This document shows, in pieces, positions 16,718-25,290 of a stretch of 64,000 bases of DNA; position 1 is the first letter of the stretch, and each line of letters opens with the position of its first letter. Below the pieces are notes generated by a model. The model ran no database searches, was not told where the DNA came from, and saw only the letters and a list, made by a program, of their open reading frames with translations. Position numbers and translations under genes: made by a program. The DNA is from Cryptosporangium phraense. Its GTDB lineage: Bacteria > Actinomycetota > Actinomycetes > Mycobacteriales > Cryptosporangiaceae. The DNA is taken from positions 1-64,000 of the forward strand of contig NZ_VIRS01000008.1 of NCBI RefSeq assembly GCF_006912135.1, in the 5' to 3' direction.

Positions 16718-17644
16718 TCAGACCTGAGAAGTTCCGGGCAGGTGATCTCGCCAGCTGCGCTTGGGCTCCCAGCCCAGCAGGCGCTTGGCCTTGGAGCAGT
16801 CGATTCCGCCGGCGTCGGGCCGCGAGACCGGGCGCAGCTCGGTCGGGGCGTCCGGGTAGACGCGCCGCCAGGACTCGTGCAGGTCCCGCCCGCCGACGGT
16901 GTCGGCCGCGGCGATGTACACGACCTCGTGACCGGGGACGTCCGACGTCGCGGCCAGCACGATCGCGTCGCCCAGGTCGTCGGCGTCGATGTACGCCCAG
17001 CCGGTCAGGCTCGGGGCGGAGGGATCATCGACGATCGGGCCCAGGTTGAGCGGGTAGCTGGCCGCGTTCTGCACCCACGTGGGCCGCAGCGACAGCACGT
17101 TCAGGTCCGACCGGCGCACGGCGGCGTCGCACAGCTGCTCACCGAAGAACTTCGACAGCCCGTACGGGTCCGACGGCGTGCACGGGTGCTCCTCGTCCAG
17201 CGGCAGGTACGCCGGGTAGGTCGGACGCTCGGCGAAGTGGAAGCCGGTGGCCGTCTCGCTGGAGATGTTCACCAGCCGGGGGACGCCCCACCGCACGCAC
17301 GCCTCGACGACGTTGAACGTCGCACCGATGTTGTTCGTGAACACGGTCGCGGGTGCGTGCGACCCGGGCGCCGGGATCGCGGCCGCGTGCACGACGACGT
17401 CGTACCGCCCGGCCTTCGCGCCTTCGCCTTCGCTGATGCCGCCGATCAGCGCGTAGACGTCGCCGGCGTTTCCCAGGTCGGCGGAGACGTAGGGCACCTG
17501 CTCGCCGACCGGGGCGTCCGGCGCCGGCCGGTTCCACGACGGCGGGGCCAGGTCGGTGGCGGTCACCGTATGACCGGCCGCGACCAGCGCTTCGACGGCC
17601 GCGACGCCCACCTTGCCGCGGGCCCCGGTAACGAGAATCCTCAA
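16718..17644 (-). CDS. NAD-dependent epimerase/dehydratase
   Basis: A 308-residue extended short-chain dehydrogenase. The Rossmann motif is ILVTGARGKVG near the N-terminus, with ATDLAPP as the cofactor-selecting acidic end of strand 2. NISSETATG precedes the active site DPYGLSKFFGE (Tyr and Lys of YxxxK). It would act on a nucleotide sugar or related NAD-linked substrate, identity unknown. The start is taken as TTG at 17644, placing the Rossmann strand at residue 2; GTG at 17653 is the alternative and would overlap the divergent phosphoesterase ATG at 17648. Confidence 0.85.
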   Translation of the reverse strand: MRILVTGARGKVGVAAVEALVAAGHTVTATDLAPPSWNRPAPDAPVGEQVPYVSADLGNAGDVYALIGGISEGEGAKAGRYDVVVHAAAIPAPGSHAPATVFTNNIGATFNVVEACVRWGVPRLVNISSETATGFHFAERPTYPAYLPLDEEHPCTPSDPYGLSKFFGEQLCDAAVRRSDLNVLSLRPTWVQNAASYPLNLGPIVDDPSAPSLTGWAYIDADDLGDAIVLAATSDVPGHEVVYIAAADTVGGRDLHESWRRVYPDAPTELRPVSRPDAGGIDCSKAKRLLGWEPKRSWRDHLPGTSQV

Positions 17645-17647
17645 CGC

Positions 17648-18166
17648 ATGCACCTCGTCATCATGGCCGACACACACGTCCCGAAACGTGCCCGGGATCT
17701 CCCGGCGCCACTCTGGGCGGACGTCGAGGCGGCGGATCTGGTGATCCACGCCGGCGACTGGGTCGACGTCGCCCTGCTGGACGAGCTCGAGGCGCGGAGC
17801 GTCCGCATGATGGGTGTGTACGGCAACAACGACGGCGCGGCACTGCGCGCCCGGCTACCGGAGGTGGCCCGGGCCGACCTCGACGGACTACGGGTCGCGG
17901 TCGTGCACGAGACCGGCGCGGCCGGAGGGCGCGAGAAGCGGTGCGCCCAGCGATTCCCGGACACCGACGTGCTGATCTTCGGGCACAGCCACATCCCGTG
18001 GGACACGACGGCCGACAACGGCCTGCGCCTGCTGAACCCGGGGTCCCCGACCGACCGCCGCCGTCAACCGTTCGCCACCTACCTGACGGCGGAGATCGAC
18101 GGCGGCGAGCTCACCGCGGTGGACCTACGCCGGATTGCGCCACGCCCGGCCGTGACGGCCGATTAG
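17648..18166 (+). CDS. YfcE-like metallophosphoesterase
   Basis: A 172-residue calcineurin-like phosphoesterase. Metal ligands are visible in MADTHVPKR, DLVIHAGDWVD, GVYGNNDG and the C-terminal VLIFGHSHIPW. It is a two-metal phosphodiesterase or phosphatase of YfcE/MJ0936 size. The ATG at 17648 lies 3 bases from the TTG start of the divergent epimerase, so each promoter must lie within or against the other gene and at least one message is probably leaderless. The 3' end overlaps the convergent zwf gene by 42 bases. Confidence 0.9.
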   Translation: MHLVIMADTHVPKRARDLPAPLWADVEAADLVIHAGDWVDVALLDELEARSVRMMGVYGNNDGAALRARLPEVARADLDGLRVAVVHETGAAGGREKRCAQRFPDTDVLIFGHSHIPWDTTADNGLRLLNPGSPTDRRRQPFATYLTAEIDGGELTAVDLRRIAPRPAVTAD

Positions 18167-19615
18167 GCGGTCGGCGTCGGTCGGGCCCCAGGACGCGGCC
18201 TCGTAGGTCGGGATCGGGGACTTGTCGTTCGCCCAGTGCTCGATGATCGGGTCGACGATCCGCCAGCTGTGCTCGACCTCGTCGGCCCGGATGAACAGCG
18301 TCGCGTCGCCCAGCAGCGCGTCGAGGATCAGGCGCTCGTAGGCCTCCGGCGACTCCTCGCGGAACGTCTGGTCGTACGAGAAGTCCATGCTCGCGGTGCG
18401 GACCCGGAACGAGTGGCCCGGCACCTTCGCGCCGAACCGCAGCGAGATGCCCTCGTTCGGCTGGATGCGCAGGATCAGCGCGTCGGCCTCCAGCTCGGTG
18501 AGCTGGTTGCCGGGGATCGGCAGGTGCGGCGGACGTTGGAACGTCAGCGCGACCTCGGTGACCCGGGCCGGCAGCCGCTTCCCGGTCCGGACGTAGAACG
18601 GGACGCCGGCCCAGCGCCAGTTGTCGACGTCCAGGCGCAGGGCCGCGTAGGTCTCGGTGCGGCTCAGCGGATCCACCCCGGGCTCGTCGCGGTAGCCAGG
18701 CATGAGCTCCTCGCGGGTACCGCCGCGGGTGTACTGGCCGCGGACCGCGATCTCGCTGACGTCCCGGTCGGTGGGCAGGCGGATCGCCTGCAGCAGCTTG
18801 ACCTTCTCGTTGCGCAGCGCCTCGGCGCCGAAGCTGGCCGGCGGCTCCATCAGGGCCAGCGCGAGCACCTGCAGCACGTGGTTCTGCACGATGTCGCGCA
18901 TCGCCCCGGCGGTCTCGTAGAAGCTGCCCCGGGTGCCGACGCCGAGCGTCTCGGCCACCGTGATCTGCACGGAGTCGACCCACGACCGGTCCCAGATCGG
19001 CTGGAAGATCGAGTTCGCGAACCGCAGCGCGAGCACGTTCTGGACCGTGTCCTTGCCCAGGTAGTGGTCGATCCGGAAGACCTGGGACTCGTCGAACGCG
19101 CTGTGCACGGTCGCGTCGAGCTGGCGGGCGCTGTTCAGGTCGGTGCCGTACGGCTTCTCGATGACCAGCCGGGCGAAGCCCTCGTCGGAGCGGGCGTGGT
19201 TCAGCCCGGCCCCGGCGAGCCCGTTGATGATCGGCGAGAACGCCTGCGGTGGCGTCGACAGGTAGAACAGCCGGTTACCGCGCGTGCCGCGCTGGTCGTC
19301 GAGCTCGTCGAGCAGCGTCGCGAGCGTCTTGTAGGTCTCCGGGTCGTCGTAGCCGCCCGAGACGTACCGCAGACCGCCGCCGGCCAGGTCGCCCAGGCCG
19401 TTCTCGGCCTGGATCGACTGCGCGAACTCGTCGTCGCTCATCGGGGTCCGCGCGACGCCGACCAGCGCGAACTCCTTCGGCAGACGCCCGTGGCGGGCCA
19501 GGCTGGCGACGGCCGGGATCAGCTTTCGCCTGGTCAGGTCACCCGACGCACCGAAGATCACGAGCGTCGAGGGCGGCGCGCTCCGGTCGCTCGAGTACTG
19601 CGGGCCGATGTCCAT
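18125..19615 (-). CDS. zwf: Glucose-6-phosphate 1-dehydrogenase
   Basis: A 496-residue enzyme that oxidises glucose 6-phosphate to 6-phosphogluconolactone and supplies NADPH in the oxidative pentose phosphate pathway. The coenzyme motif GASGDLTRRK is at residues ~23-32, the EKPYG motif near 153 and the active-site RIDHYLGK at 181-188. The length is typical. The ATG at 19615 is preceded by AGAGG; the 14 residues of the longer frame are Arg-rich and unlikely. It stands alone rather than in the usual tal-zwf-opcA cluster, suggesting a second copy. It overlaps the convergent phosphoesterase by 42 bases. A gluconokinase at 31867 is metabolically adjacent. Confidence 0.95.
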   Translation of the reverse strand: MDIGPQYSSDRSAPPSTLVIFGASGDLTRRKLIPAVASLARHGRLPKEFALVGVARTPMSDDEFAQSIQAENGLGDLAGGGLRYVSGGYDDPETYKTLATLLDELDDQRGTRGNRLFYLSTPPQAFSPIINGLAGAGLNHARSDEGFARLVIEKPYGTDLNSARQLDATVHSAFDESQVFRIDHYLGKDTVQNVLALRFANSIFQPIWDRSWVDSVQITVAETLGVGTRGSFYETAGAMRDIVQNHVLQVLALALMEPPASFGAEALRNEKVKLLQAIRLPTDRDVSEIAVRGQYTRGGTREELMPGYRDEPGVDPLSRTETYAALRLDVDNWRWAGVPFYVRTGKRLPARVTEVALTFQRPPHLPIPGNQLTELEADALILRIQPNEGISLRFGAKVPGHSFRVRTASMDFSYDQTFREESPEAYERLILDALLGDATLFIRADEVEHSWRIVDPIIEHWANDKSPIPTYEAASWGPTDADRLIGRHGRAWRNPA

Positions 19616-19723
19616 CGTCTGAACCTCTATCCGACGGGGGTCTCTGTATCGATGCAATTGACGTGCGGCACAAACGTATTCCTGCGATGTGAACCACGGA
19701 TGACTGGCGCGATCGGTTGAAGA

Positions 19724-22630
19724 TCACTCTGTGTGACTTCGCACCCAGCTGGCGATCTGGGTTCGGCGGTTCGCCTGAAGTTTGGCCAGGATGTGCTCGA
19801 CGTGCGCGGCGACCGTCTTGGGGGAGATCGCCAGCGCCCCGGCGATCTCCCGGTTCGTCGCGCCCGCGGCGACGTGCCGGGCGACCTCGGCCTCCCGTGG
19901 GGTGAGGGCTCCCGGTCCGGGCCCGGTCCGGGCCCTCATCTCGGTCAGCAGGTCGTCGGCCGCCGACACCAATACCGACGCCCCGGCGGCCAGCGCGCGC
20001 CCGCGGGCCTCCGACGCGAGCGCGGCCGCGTCGGCCGGGCGCCGCGAGCGATGGGCGCAGCGGGCCCGGTCGAGCAGGGCCTGGGTGCCCTCCCAGAACT
20101 GGCGCCGCCGGTCCCACTCGGCGCTGGCCCGATCGAGGGCGTCCCGGGCCTTGCCGGTCTGGCCCTCGTGCAGGTGGAGCAGGCCGAGCGCGTGGTCCAG
20201 CGCCGGTCGGGTGCCGGGGATGTCTCTCTTCTGCAGCAGGGCGCCGCACCGATCGAGCCAGGAGCGCGCGCCGGTGACGTCGTCCTCGCCGAGATAGGCC
20301 CGGGTGCCGGTGACGACGAACGGGGCCAGGTAGGCGGCGTCGCCCACCTCGGCGGAGGCGCGGTAGCCCTCCTCGCAGCGGTCCACCGCCGGCTTCCCGG
20401 TCCGGAGTGCGAGCTCGGCCAGGCCCCAGAGCGTCGGGGACAGGCGCTGCACCTCGCGCAGTTCGGCGCCGAGCGTGTGGGCCGGCACCAGGTAGGCCGC
20501 GGCCCCGGTCCAGTCGCCCCGGCCGATCGCCAGGAAACCGAGGATCTGCTGGGCCAGGATCCGGTTGAGGATCGTGTCGGTGAAGTCGGCCAGCGCCTGC
20601 TCCGCGTTCGGCCGGGCCCGCGCCCAGTCGCCGGTCGCCCACTGCACCCGGGCGCGCATCGACAGCATGTAGTTGCGGTCGCCGAACTGCTCGGTCCGGT
20701 CGGCGTAGGCGATGCCGTCGTCGAGGTAACGGGTGGCCGCGTCGTACTCGACGAGCACCGCGGCCGAGCTGCCGACCATCTGGTAGGCCCGGCTCGCCTC
20801 GGGCTCGGCGCCGGCCGCGATCGACTCGGCGATCGTCGCGTCGGCCAGCCGCCAGCCCTCGTCCATCCGGCCGGCGAACAGCAGCACCGGCACGATCGTC
20901 GCGTCGACGCACCAGCGGGACCGGTCGTCGCCGACCGCGATCGCCAGCGTCCGGGCCTCGGACCCGTAGGCGAGCGACTCGTCGAGTCGCCGGTCGAACA
21001 TGTAGACGGCCGAGAGGCTGGTCAGCACCCGGGCGCGGGCCTCGTCGGCCGGGCGGCCGGGGTGGTCGGCGATCCGGTCGAGCTCGGCCCGGAGCAGCGC
21101 GGCCCGGGGCTCGAGCGCGGCGCCGAGGCGGTGGCGCGCGGTCACCAGCGACGGCGAGAGCGCGGCCGCGGCCACCGTTTCGCCGAGTTCCAGCAGCAGC
21201 GCGTGCGCCTCGGTGAGCGTCGCCTCGGCGCCGGGGACGTCGTCGACCGACACCAGCTCGATCGAGAGCGCGGTGAGGAGGCCGGCCCGGTCGCGTCCGG
21301 GGGTGTCGGACGGCATCGTGCGCTGGGCCCGCCGGTAGAGCGCGGCGGCCTCGGTGTGCGCGGAGATCGCGGTGGCGTGCCGGGCGGCTCTGAGCGCGTG
21401 CTCGTACGCCCGGCTCGGCTGGTGGGCGCGTTCGCACTGGTCGCTGACGAACGCGTCGCCGAACCCGGCCGCGCGGGCGGCGTCCGCGACCCGGGCGTGC
21501 AGGCGGCGGCGCTGATGGGGCGGGAGGTCGGTGTAGAGCGCGTCGCGGATCAGCGCGTGCCGGAAGTCGTAGGTCGTGTCGGACCGGGGCGTGACGAAGA
21601 AGCGGTCGTGCAGCTCCTGGAGGGCGGTGTCCACTTCGTCGGGTGGGGTGCCGGTGACCGCGGTCAGCAGGTCGACGTCGAACGAGTGCCCGATCGCCGC
21701 GGCCGCGTCCGCGAGGGCGCGCGCGGGTGGGGTGAGCTCGCGGGCCCGGCTCAGCACCGCGTCGGCCAGCGTGTCCGGCACCGCGAACCGCCTCCCGCCG
21801 GAGGCCCGGCCGTCGGCCGGCGCGCGGCCGTCGGCCGTGGCGCGGCTTTCGGCCGTGGCGCGGCTTTCGGCCGTGGCGCGGGTTTCGGACGTGGGGGTTT
21901 CGGACGCGGCGAGGAGTTCTTCGACGTGGAGGGGGATGCCGTCGCTGCGGTCGAAGAGTGCGCCGACCGGGGCGTCGGCGCTGACCGTGCCGGTGATCGC
22001 GGTGACCATCGCGGCCGTCGACGCCCGGTCGAGACGACGCAGCCGCAGCTCCTCGCCCGACCGCTGGGCCAGCAGCCGGGTCCGCCAGGCCCGCAACACC
22101 GAGCGCGGATAGAGCTCGTCGCTGCGATAGCTCGCCACCACCAGGACCGGCGCCGAACGCAACCTGCGGGCCGCCCGCTCGACGACGTCCAGCGACATCT
22201 CGTCCGCCCAGTGCAGGTCCTCCAGCGCGACGACCAGCGGGTCCTTCGCCGCGGCCAGAGCGTCCGCGGCCTCTCGGACGAGCAACCGACGCTGACGGTC
22301 ACCGCCCTCGCCGACCGCGACCTCGCGCAGCGGTCCGGCCAGTACGGCGGTCGGCTCACCGAGCCGGGCCAGCTCGGACGCGAGGCCGAGCAGCAGACCC
22401 CCGGCGACCTCGGCGTCACGCGGGAACGCGGCCGCGTGCACCACCGGCAGGCCGGCCCGGCCGACGATCTCGGACAGCAGCCGGGTCTTCCCGATCCCGG
22501 CCTCGCCGGCCAGCAGCAGGACCCCACCGGAGCCGTTCGCCGCGTCCTCGGTGCGGCGGAGCGCGTGGGCCAGCAGGTCGTCGCGGCCGATGAGCACCGG
22601 GCACAGGTGTGCCTCGGGTCTGGTCCGCAT
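19724..22630 (-). CDS. Large LuxR-type ATPase regulator (LAL family)
   Basis: A 968-residue regulator. The P-loop GEAGIGKT is at residues 42-49, with a DP/ALEDLHWADE acidic motif near 145. A long TPR-like helical middle (~400-880) follows. The C-terminal LuxR helix-turn-helix occupies ~905-965 (LTPREAEVARHVAAGATNRE, then IAGALAISPKTVAAHVEHIL). Such proteins integrate ATP and ligand binding to activate carbon or antibiotic pathways. It is divergent from DUF4242, separated by 112 bases with inverted repeats. A short hexapeptide repeat lies around residues 246-276. zwf lies 108 bases downstream and is probably separate. Confidence 0.92.
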   Translation of the reverse strand: MRTRPEAHLCPVLIGRDDLLAHALRRTEDAANGSGGVLLLAGEAGIGKTRLLSEIVGRAGLPVVHAAAFPRDAEVAGGLLLGLASELARLGEPTAVLAGPLREVAVGEGGDRQRRLLVREAADALAAAKDPLVVALEDLHWADEMSLDVVERAARRLRSAPVLVVASYRSDELYPRSVLRAWRTRLLAQRSGEELRLRRLDRASTAAMVTAITGTVSADAPVGALFDRSDGIPLHVEELLAASETPTSETRATAESRATAESRATADGRAPADGRASGGRRFAVPDTLADAVLSRARELTPPARALADAAAAIGHSFDVDLLTAVTGTPPDEVDTALQELHDRFFVTPRSDTTYDFRHALIRDALYTDLPPHQRRRLHARVADAARAAGFGDAFVSDQCERAHQPSRAYEHALRAARHATAISAHTEAAALYRRAQRTMPSDTPGRDRAGLLTALSIELVSVDDVPGAEATLTEAHALLLELGETVAAAALSPSLVTARHRLGAALEPRAALLRAELDRIADHPGRPADEARARVLTSLSAVYMFDRRLDESLAYGSEARTLAIAVGDDRSRWCVDATIVPVLLFAGRMDEGWRLADATIAESIAAGAEPEASRAYQMVGSSAAVLVEYDAATRYLDDGIAYADRTEQFGDRNYMLSMRARVQWATGDWARARPNAEQALADFTDTILNRILAQQILGFLAIGRGDWTGAAAYLVPAHTLGAELREVQRLSPTLWGLAELALRTGKPAVDRCEEGYRASAEVGDAAYLAPFVVTGTRAYLGEDDVTGARSWLDRCGALLQKRDIPGTRPALDHALGLLHLHEGQTGKARDALDRASAEWDRRRQFWEGTQALLDRARCAHRSRRPADAAALASEARGRALAAGASVLVSAADDLLTEMRARTGPGPGALTPREAEVARHVAAGATNREIAGALAISPKTVAAHVEHILAKLQANRRTQIASWVRSHTE
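21805..21894. repeat. Five 18-bp tandem units inside the LuxR ATPase gene
   Basis: Five successive 18-base units based on CGCGGCTTTCGGCCGTGG; the units at 21841 and 21859 are identical. They encode the hexapeptide ESRATA and variants in a probably flexible linker between ATPase subdomains. Confidence 0.85.
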
Positions 22631-22639
22631 GGTGAGGAC

Positions 22640-22667
22640 CCTAGGCCGGGAAATAGGCCTTCCTAGG
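22640..22667. promoter_or_regulatory. Nested inverted repeat between LuxR and DUF4242 genes
   Basis: CCTAGG occurs at 22640-22645 and 22662-22667, and AGGCC/GGCCT form an inner pair (22643-22647 with 22656-22660). A second repeat, GTCGG-N8-CCGAC, lies at 22681-22698. The position, ten bases from the regulator start, suggests an operator; this is not proven. Confidence 0.4.
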
Positions 22668-22742
22668 TGGTCTGACCGATGTCGGACAGGCTCCCGACCT
22701 CGACTCTGGACGCATCAACCCGTTCGTTCGGAAGGTACGAGA

Positions 22743-22991
22743 ATGGCGACGTTCATCGATGTCCACAGCGGTTTCGTCGGAGTCACCGCGGAGCAGCTGA
22801 AAGAGGCGCACGAGGCCGACCTCGCGATCGAGTCGGAGGAGGGCGTGCACTTCGAGCGGGCCTGGCTCGACCCGGAGACCGGCAAGGTGTTCTGCCTGGC
22901 CCACGGCCCGAGCAAGGAGGCGGTGATGCGCGTGCACGAGCGCGCCGGGCACCCCACCGCCGAGGTGTACGAGGTACCCATCGAGGTGTGA
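22743..22991 (+). CDS. DUF4242 (SCO4226-like) protein
   Basis: An 82-residue protein of the DUF4242 family, whose Streptomyces member SCO4226 is known as a nickel-binding protein with a ferredoxin-like fold. It shows FIDVHSGFVGVTAEQLKEAH, RAWLDPETGKVFCLAHGPS and HERAGHPTAEVYEV. The His and Cys residues could bind metal. The ATG has GGAAGG nearby. Its stop overlaps the next gene's GTG (GTGA), so the fusion protein is translationally coupled to it. It is divergent from the LuxR ATPase regulator, a pairing I associate with this family. Confidence 0.88.
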   Translation: MATFIDVHSGFVGVTAEQLKEAHEADLAIESEEGVHFERAWLDPETGKVFCLAHGPSKEAVMRVHERAGHPTAEVYEVPIEV

Positions 22992-24769
22992 TCCTGTTCC
23001 GGATGCGACGAATCCGGAGTTTTGTGCGGACGCCGGCCGGCCGGGTCGGGCTGGCCGGCGTCGTGGCATTGGGCTGTGTGTCGGGGCTGGTGCTGCTGGC
23101 CGGTGGGCGGCCGCTCGGCCTCGACGGGTGGGTGGCCGGCTGGGTGCCGAGGTTCTTCGGGGCGCGCACGGTGACGCAGCTGGGGTCCGGGTCGGTGCTG
23201 TACCCGGTGCTGGCGATCGTGGCGATCCTGCGCCGGGGTTCGGGCGCGTCGTGGCGGGACTCGGTGCGGCCGCTGGTCGTGCTGGCGGTCGCGCAGATGC
23301 TGGAGGCGGTCACATTCGTGACGCTGGTGCGGCCGGGGCCCGACGGAGGCACGATCTCGTTCTCGTCCGGGCACGCTATGACCGCGGCGCTCGGGTGGGG
23401 GCTGGTGGCGTGGTCGCTGGGGCGGGCCCGGTGGTGGCCGGCCGTGGTGGTGGTAGCCGGGGCGGTGGGGGTCAGCCGGGTCGGGCTCGGGTTGCACTGG
23501 GCGACCGACGTCGTGGCCGGGTGGGCGATCGCTGCGATCGCGCTGGCCGCGGTGGCGGCCTGGCCCGCGGGTGAGGAAGCGCCGTCGGTCCCGGCTTCGG
23601 ACTCAGGGCCGGGCCGGTGGCTCGGGTCTCGGTGGACCTGGGTGTTGCCCGCGGTGGCGCTGGCCGTGCCGGTCGTGCCGTTGTTGCTGGTCCCCGGCCC
23701 GGACCGGATGAAGGACCTGCTCGTCTACTACGGCGCGGGCGGCACGGCGGGCACCGGATCGGACGTCTACGAGTTCCGCACCGTGTTCGACATGCCGTTC
23801 ACGTATCCGCCGTTCGCCGCGATGCTGTCCGAGCCGCTCTCCCGCGTGCCGCTCGGGCTGCTCCAGGTGCTGTGGGTGCTGGCGTCGCTGGCCGCGCTGG
23901 TGGGCGTCGCCCGGATCGGGATGCGGCCGGTCGTCGACCGCCTCGGGCTACCGCTCACGCTCGCGTTGCTGCTGGTCTCGGCGCCGGTGCGCAGCCACCT
24001 GCGGTTCGGCCAGGTCGGGCTGTTCCTCGTGCTGCTGGTCTCGGCCGACCTCCTGCGTCGCCATCGCCGTCCGGGGTTGGGCCTCGGCCTGGCGATCGCG
24101 GTCAAGCTCACCCCGGCCGTGTTCGTGCCGTGGTTGCTCGTGACCCGGCAGTGGCGGACGTTCGTCGTCACCGCGACCACCGCGGTCGGCGCCACGCTGG
24201 CCGGGCTCCTGCTGCTCTGGCCGAGCGCGGGGGAGTACCTCTGGCGCGCGCTCTGGGACTCCGACCGGTTCGGCGCGAACGACGTCGTCGGCAACCAGTC
24301 GGTCCGCGGGATGCTGCTGCGTACCGGTCTGCCGGACTCCTGGGTGTCGCTGTCGTGGGTGGGGTCCGCGGTGGTGCTGACCGTGATCGGGACCTGGGGC
24401 GCGCGCCGGTTGGAGGCCGACGGGAACCGGCTCGGCGCGGTGGGGGTGCTGGCCGCGCTGTCGGTCGCGGTGTCGCCGATCTCCTGGGTGCATCACCTGG
24501 TGTTCCTGGTGCTGCCGCTGGCCGCGGTGGTGGCCGCGGGCCGGTACTGGCTGGCCGTCGGATGGGGGGTGCTGCTCACTGCGTCGCTGCCGTCGATCGG
24601 GGCGGCCGGCCTGCGGTCCGGCTCGGCTCATCCGGTCTTCTGGCACCTGGTGGTGGACGCTCAGGGGCTGACCGCCGTGGCCGCGGTGCTGGTGCTGCCG
24701 TGGCTGCTGGGGGCACTTCGCACCGAACGCCCCGAACTGTCGTCGGAGGCCGATAGCGTGCGGGTGTGA
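22988..24769 (+). CDS. PAP2 phosphatase-GT87 glycosyltransferase fusion
   Basis: A 593-residue polytopic membrane protein with two modules. Residues ~15-200 form a PAP2-type lipid phosphatase: FSSGHAMTAALGW near 125 and SRVGLGLHWATDVVAGW near 162 give the second and third catalytic motifs. The usual Lys of the first motif is Val before the conserved RP. Residues ~215-593 form a GT87 (DUF2029) mannosyltransferase with many membrane helices and the family features VYEFRTVFDMPFTYPPFAAM and AIAVKLTPAVFVPWLL. It may use a polyprenyl-phosphate sugar donor for cell-envelope glycan synthesis, with the PAP2 module recycling lipid phosphate. The GTG start overlaps DUF4242 by 4 bases; ATG at 23003 is an alternative. 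Confidence 0.85.
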   Translation: MILFRMRRIRSFVRTPAGRVGLAGVVALGCVSGLVLLAGGRPLGLDGWVAGWVPRFFGARTVTQLGSGSVLYPVLAIVAILRRGSGASWRDSVRPLVVLAVAQMLEAVTFVTLVRPGPDGGTISFSSGHAMTAALGWGLVAWSLGRARWWPAVVVVAGAVGVSRVGLGLHWATDVVAGWAIAAIALAAVAAWPAGEEAPSVPASDSGPGRWLGSRWTWVLPAVALAVPVVPLLLVPGPDRMKDLLVYYGAGGTAGTGSDVYEFRTVFDMPFTYPPFAAMLSEPLSRVPLGLLQVLWVLASLAALVGVARIGMRPVVDRLGLPLTLALLLVSAPVRSHLRFGQVGLFLVLLVSADLLRRHRRPGLGLGLAIAVKLTPAVFVPWLLVTRQWRTFVVTATTAVGATLAGLLLLWPSAGEYLWRALWDSDRFGANDVVGNQSVRGMLLRTGLPDSWVSLSWVGSAVVLTVIGTWGARRLEADGNRLGAVGVLAALSVAVSPISWVHHLVFLVLPLAAVVAAGRYWLAVGWGVLLTASLPSIGAAGLRSGSAHPVFWHLVVDAQGLTAVAAVLVLPWLLGALRTERPELSSEADSVRV

Positions 24770-25287
24770 TCACCGACCTGGACCAGTGGAGGGGGTTGGG
24801 GCGGCTGCTGCCGCCGGGCGAGGACGAGCAGTTCGTCGACTACTTCATGATCGGCGAGCAGGAGGGCGGTCTCGGCTTCCTGCTGAGCCGCTTGCGGGAT
24901 CACGACCTGCCGATCCCCGCCAACGCGGTGGCCGAGGCCGCGGTGACGGCCGAGGAATGGGGCGTCTGGGTCCGGTCCGAGGACGAGTTCCGCCTGCTGC
25001 CGGTGGACGAGAGCGGCGGCCGGTGCGTGCGGCTGGCCGGGCCGTCGGGTGCGGTGGCGATCCCCGACGAAGATCTCGTCGCCTGGCCGTGGCTGGCCTG
25101 CGCGTCGTGCGGGGCCGGGGTGAGCCGGGTCTGTCGTCCGGAGCCGTTCGGGCCGTGGGTTCCCCAGCACTACCGGGTCGAAGAGTGCTGGTACGAGCCC
25201 GAGGAACTGTGGGAGGCGCTCGCCGACCTGCACTCGTGTTGTGACGACCCGGAGTGTCGGCTGCGCTGGCTCGCCGCGTTGGATTGA
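24766..25287 (+). CDS. Hypothetical Cys-containing protein
   Basis: A 173-residue acidic protein that I do not recognise. It is soluble-looking, with a Glu/Leu-rich N-terminal half. The C-terminal part contains CASCGAGVSRVC, then CCDDPEC, giving seven cysteines in two clusters that could bind zinc or a metal. The GTG start overlaps the GT87 fusion stop by 4 bases (GTGA), and the MFS gene begins 3 bases after its stop, so it belongs to the DUF4242-PAP2/GT87-MFS unit. Function unknown. Confidence 0.8.
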   Translation: MITDLDQWRGLGRLLPPGEDEQFVDYFMIGEQEGGLGFLLSRLRDHDLPIPANAVAEAAVTAEEWGVWVRSEDEFRLLPVDESGGRCVRLAGPSGAVAIPDEDLVAWPWLACASCGAGVSRVCRPEPFGPWVPQHYRVEECWYEPEELWEALADLHSCCDDPECRLRWLAALD

Positions 25288-25290
25288 GGC

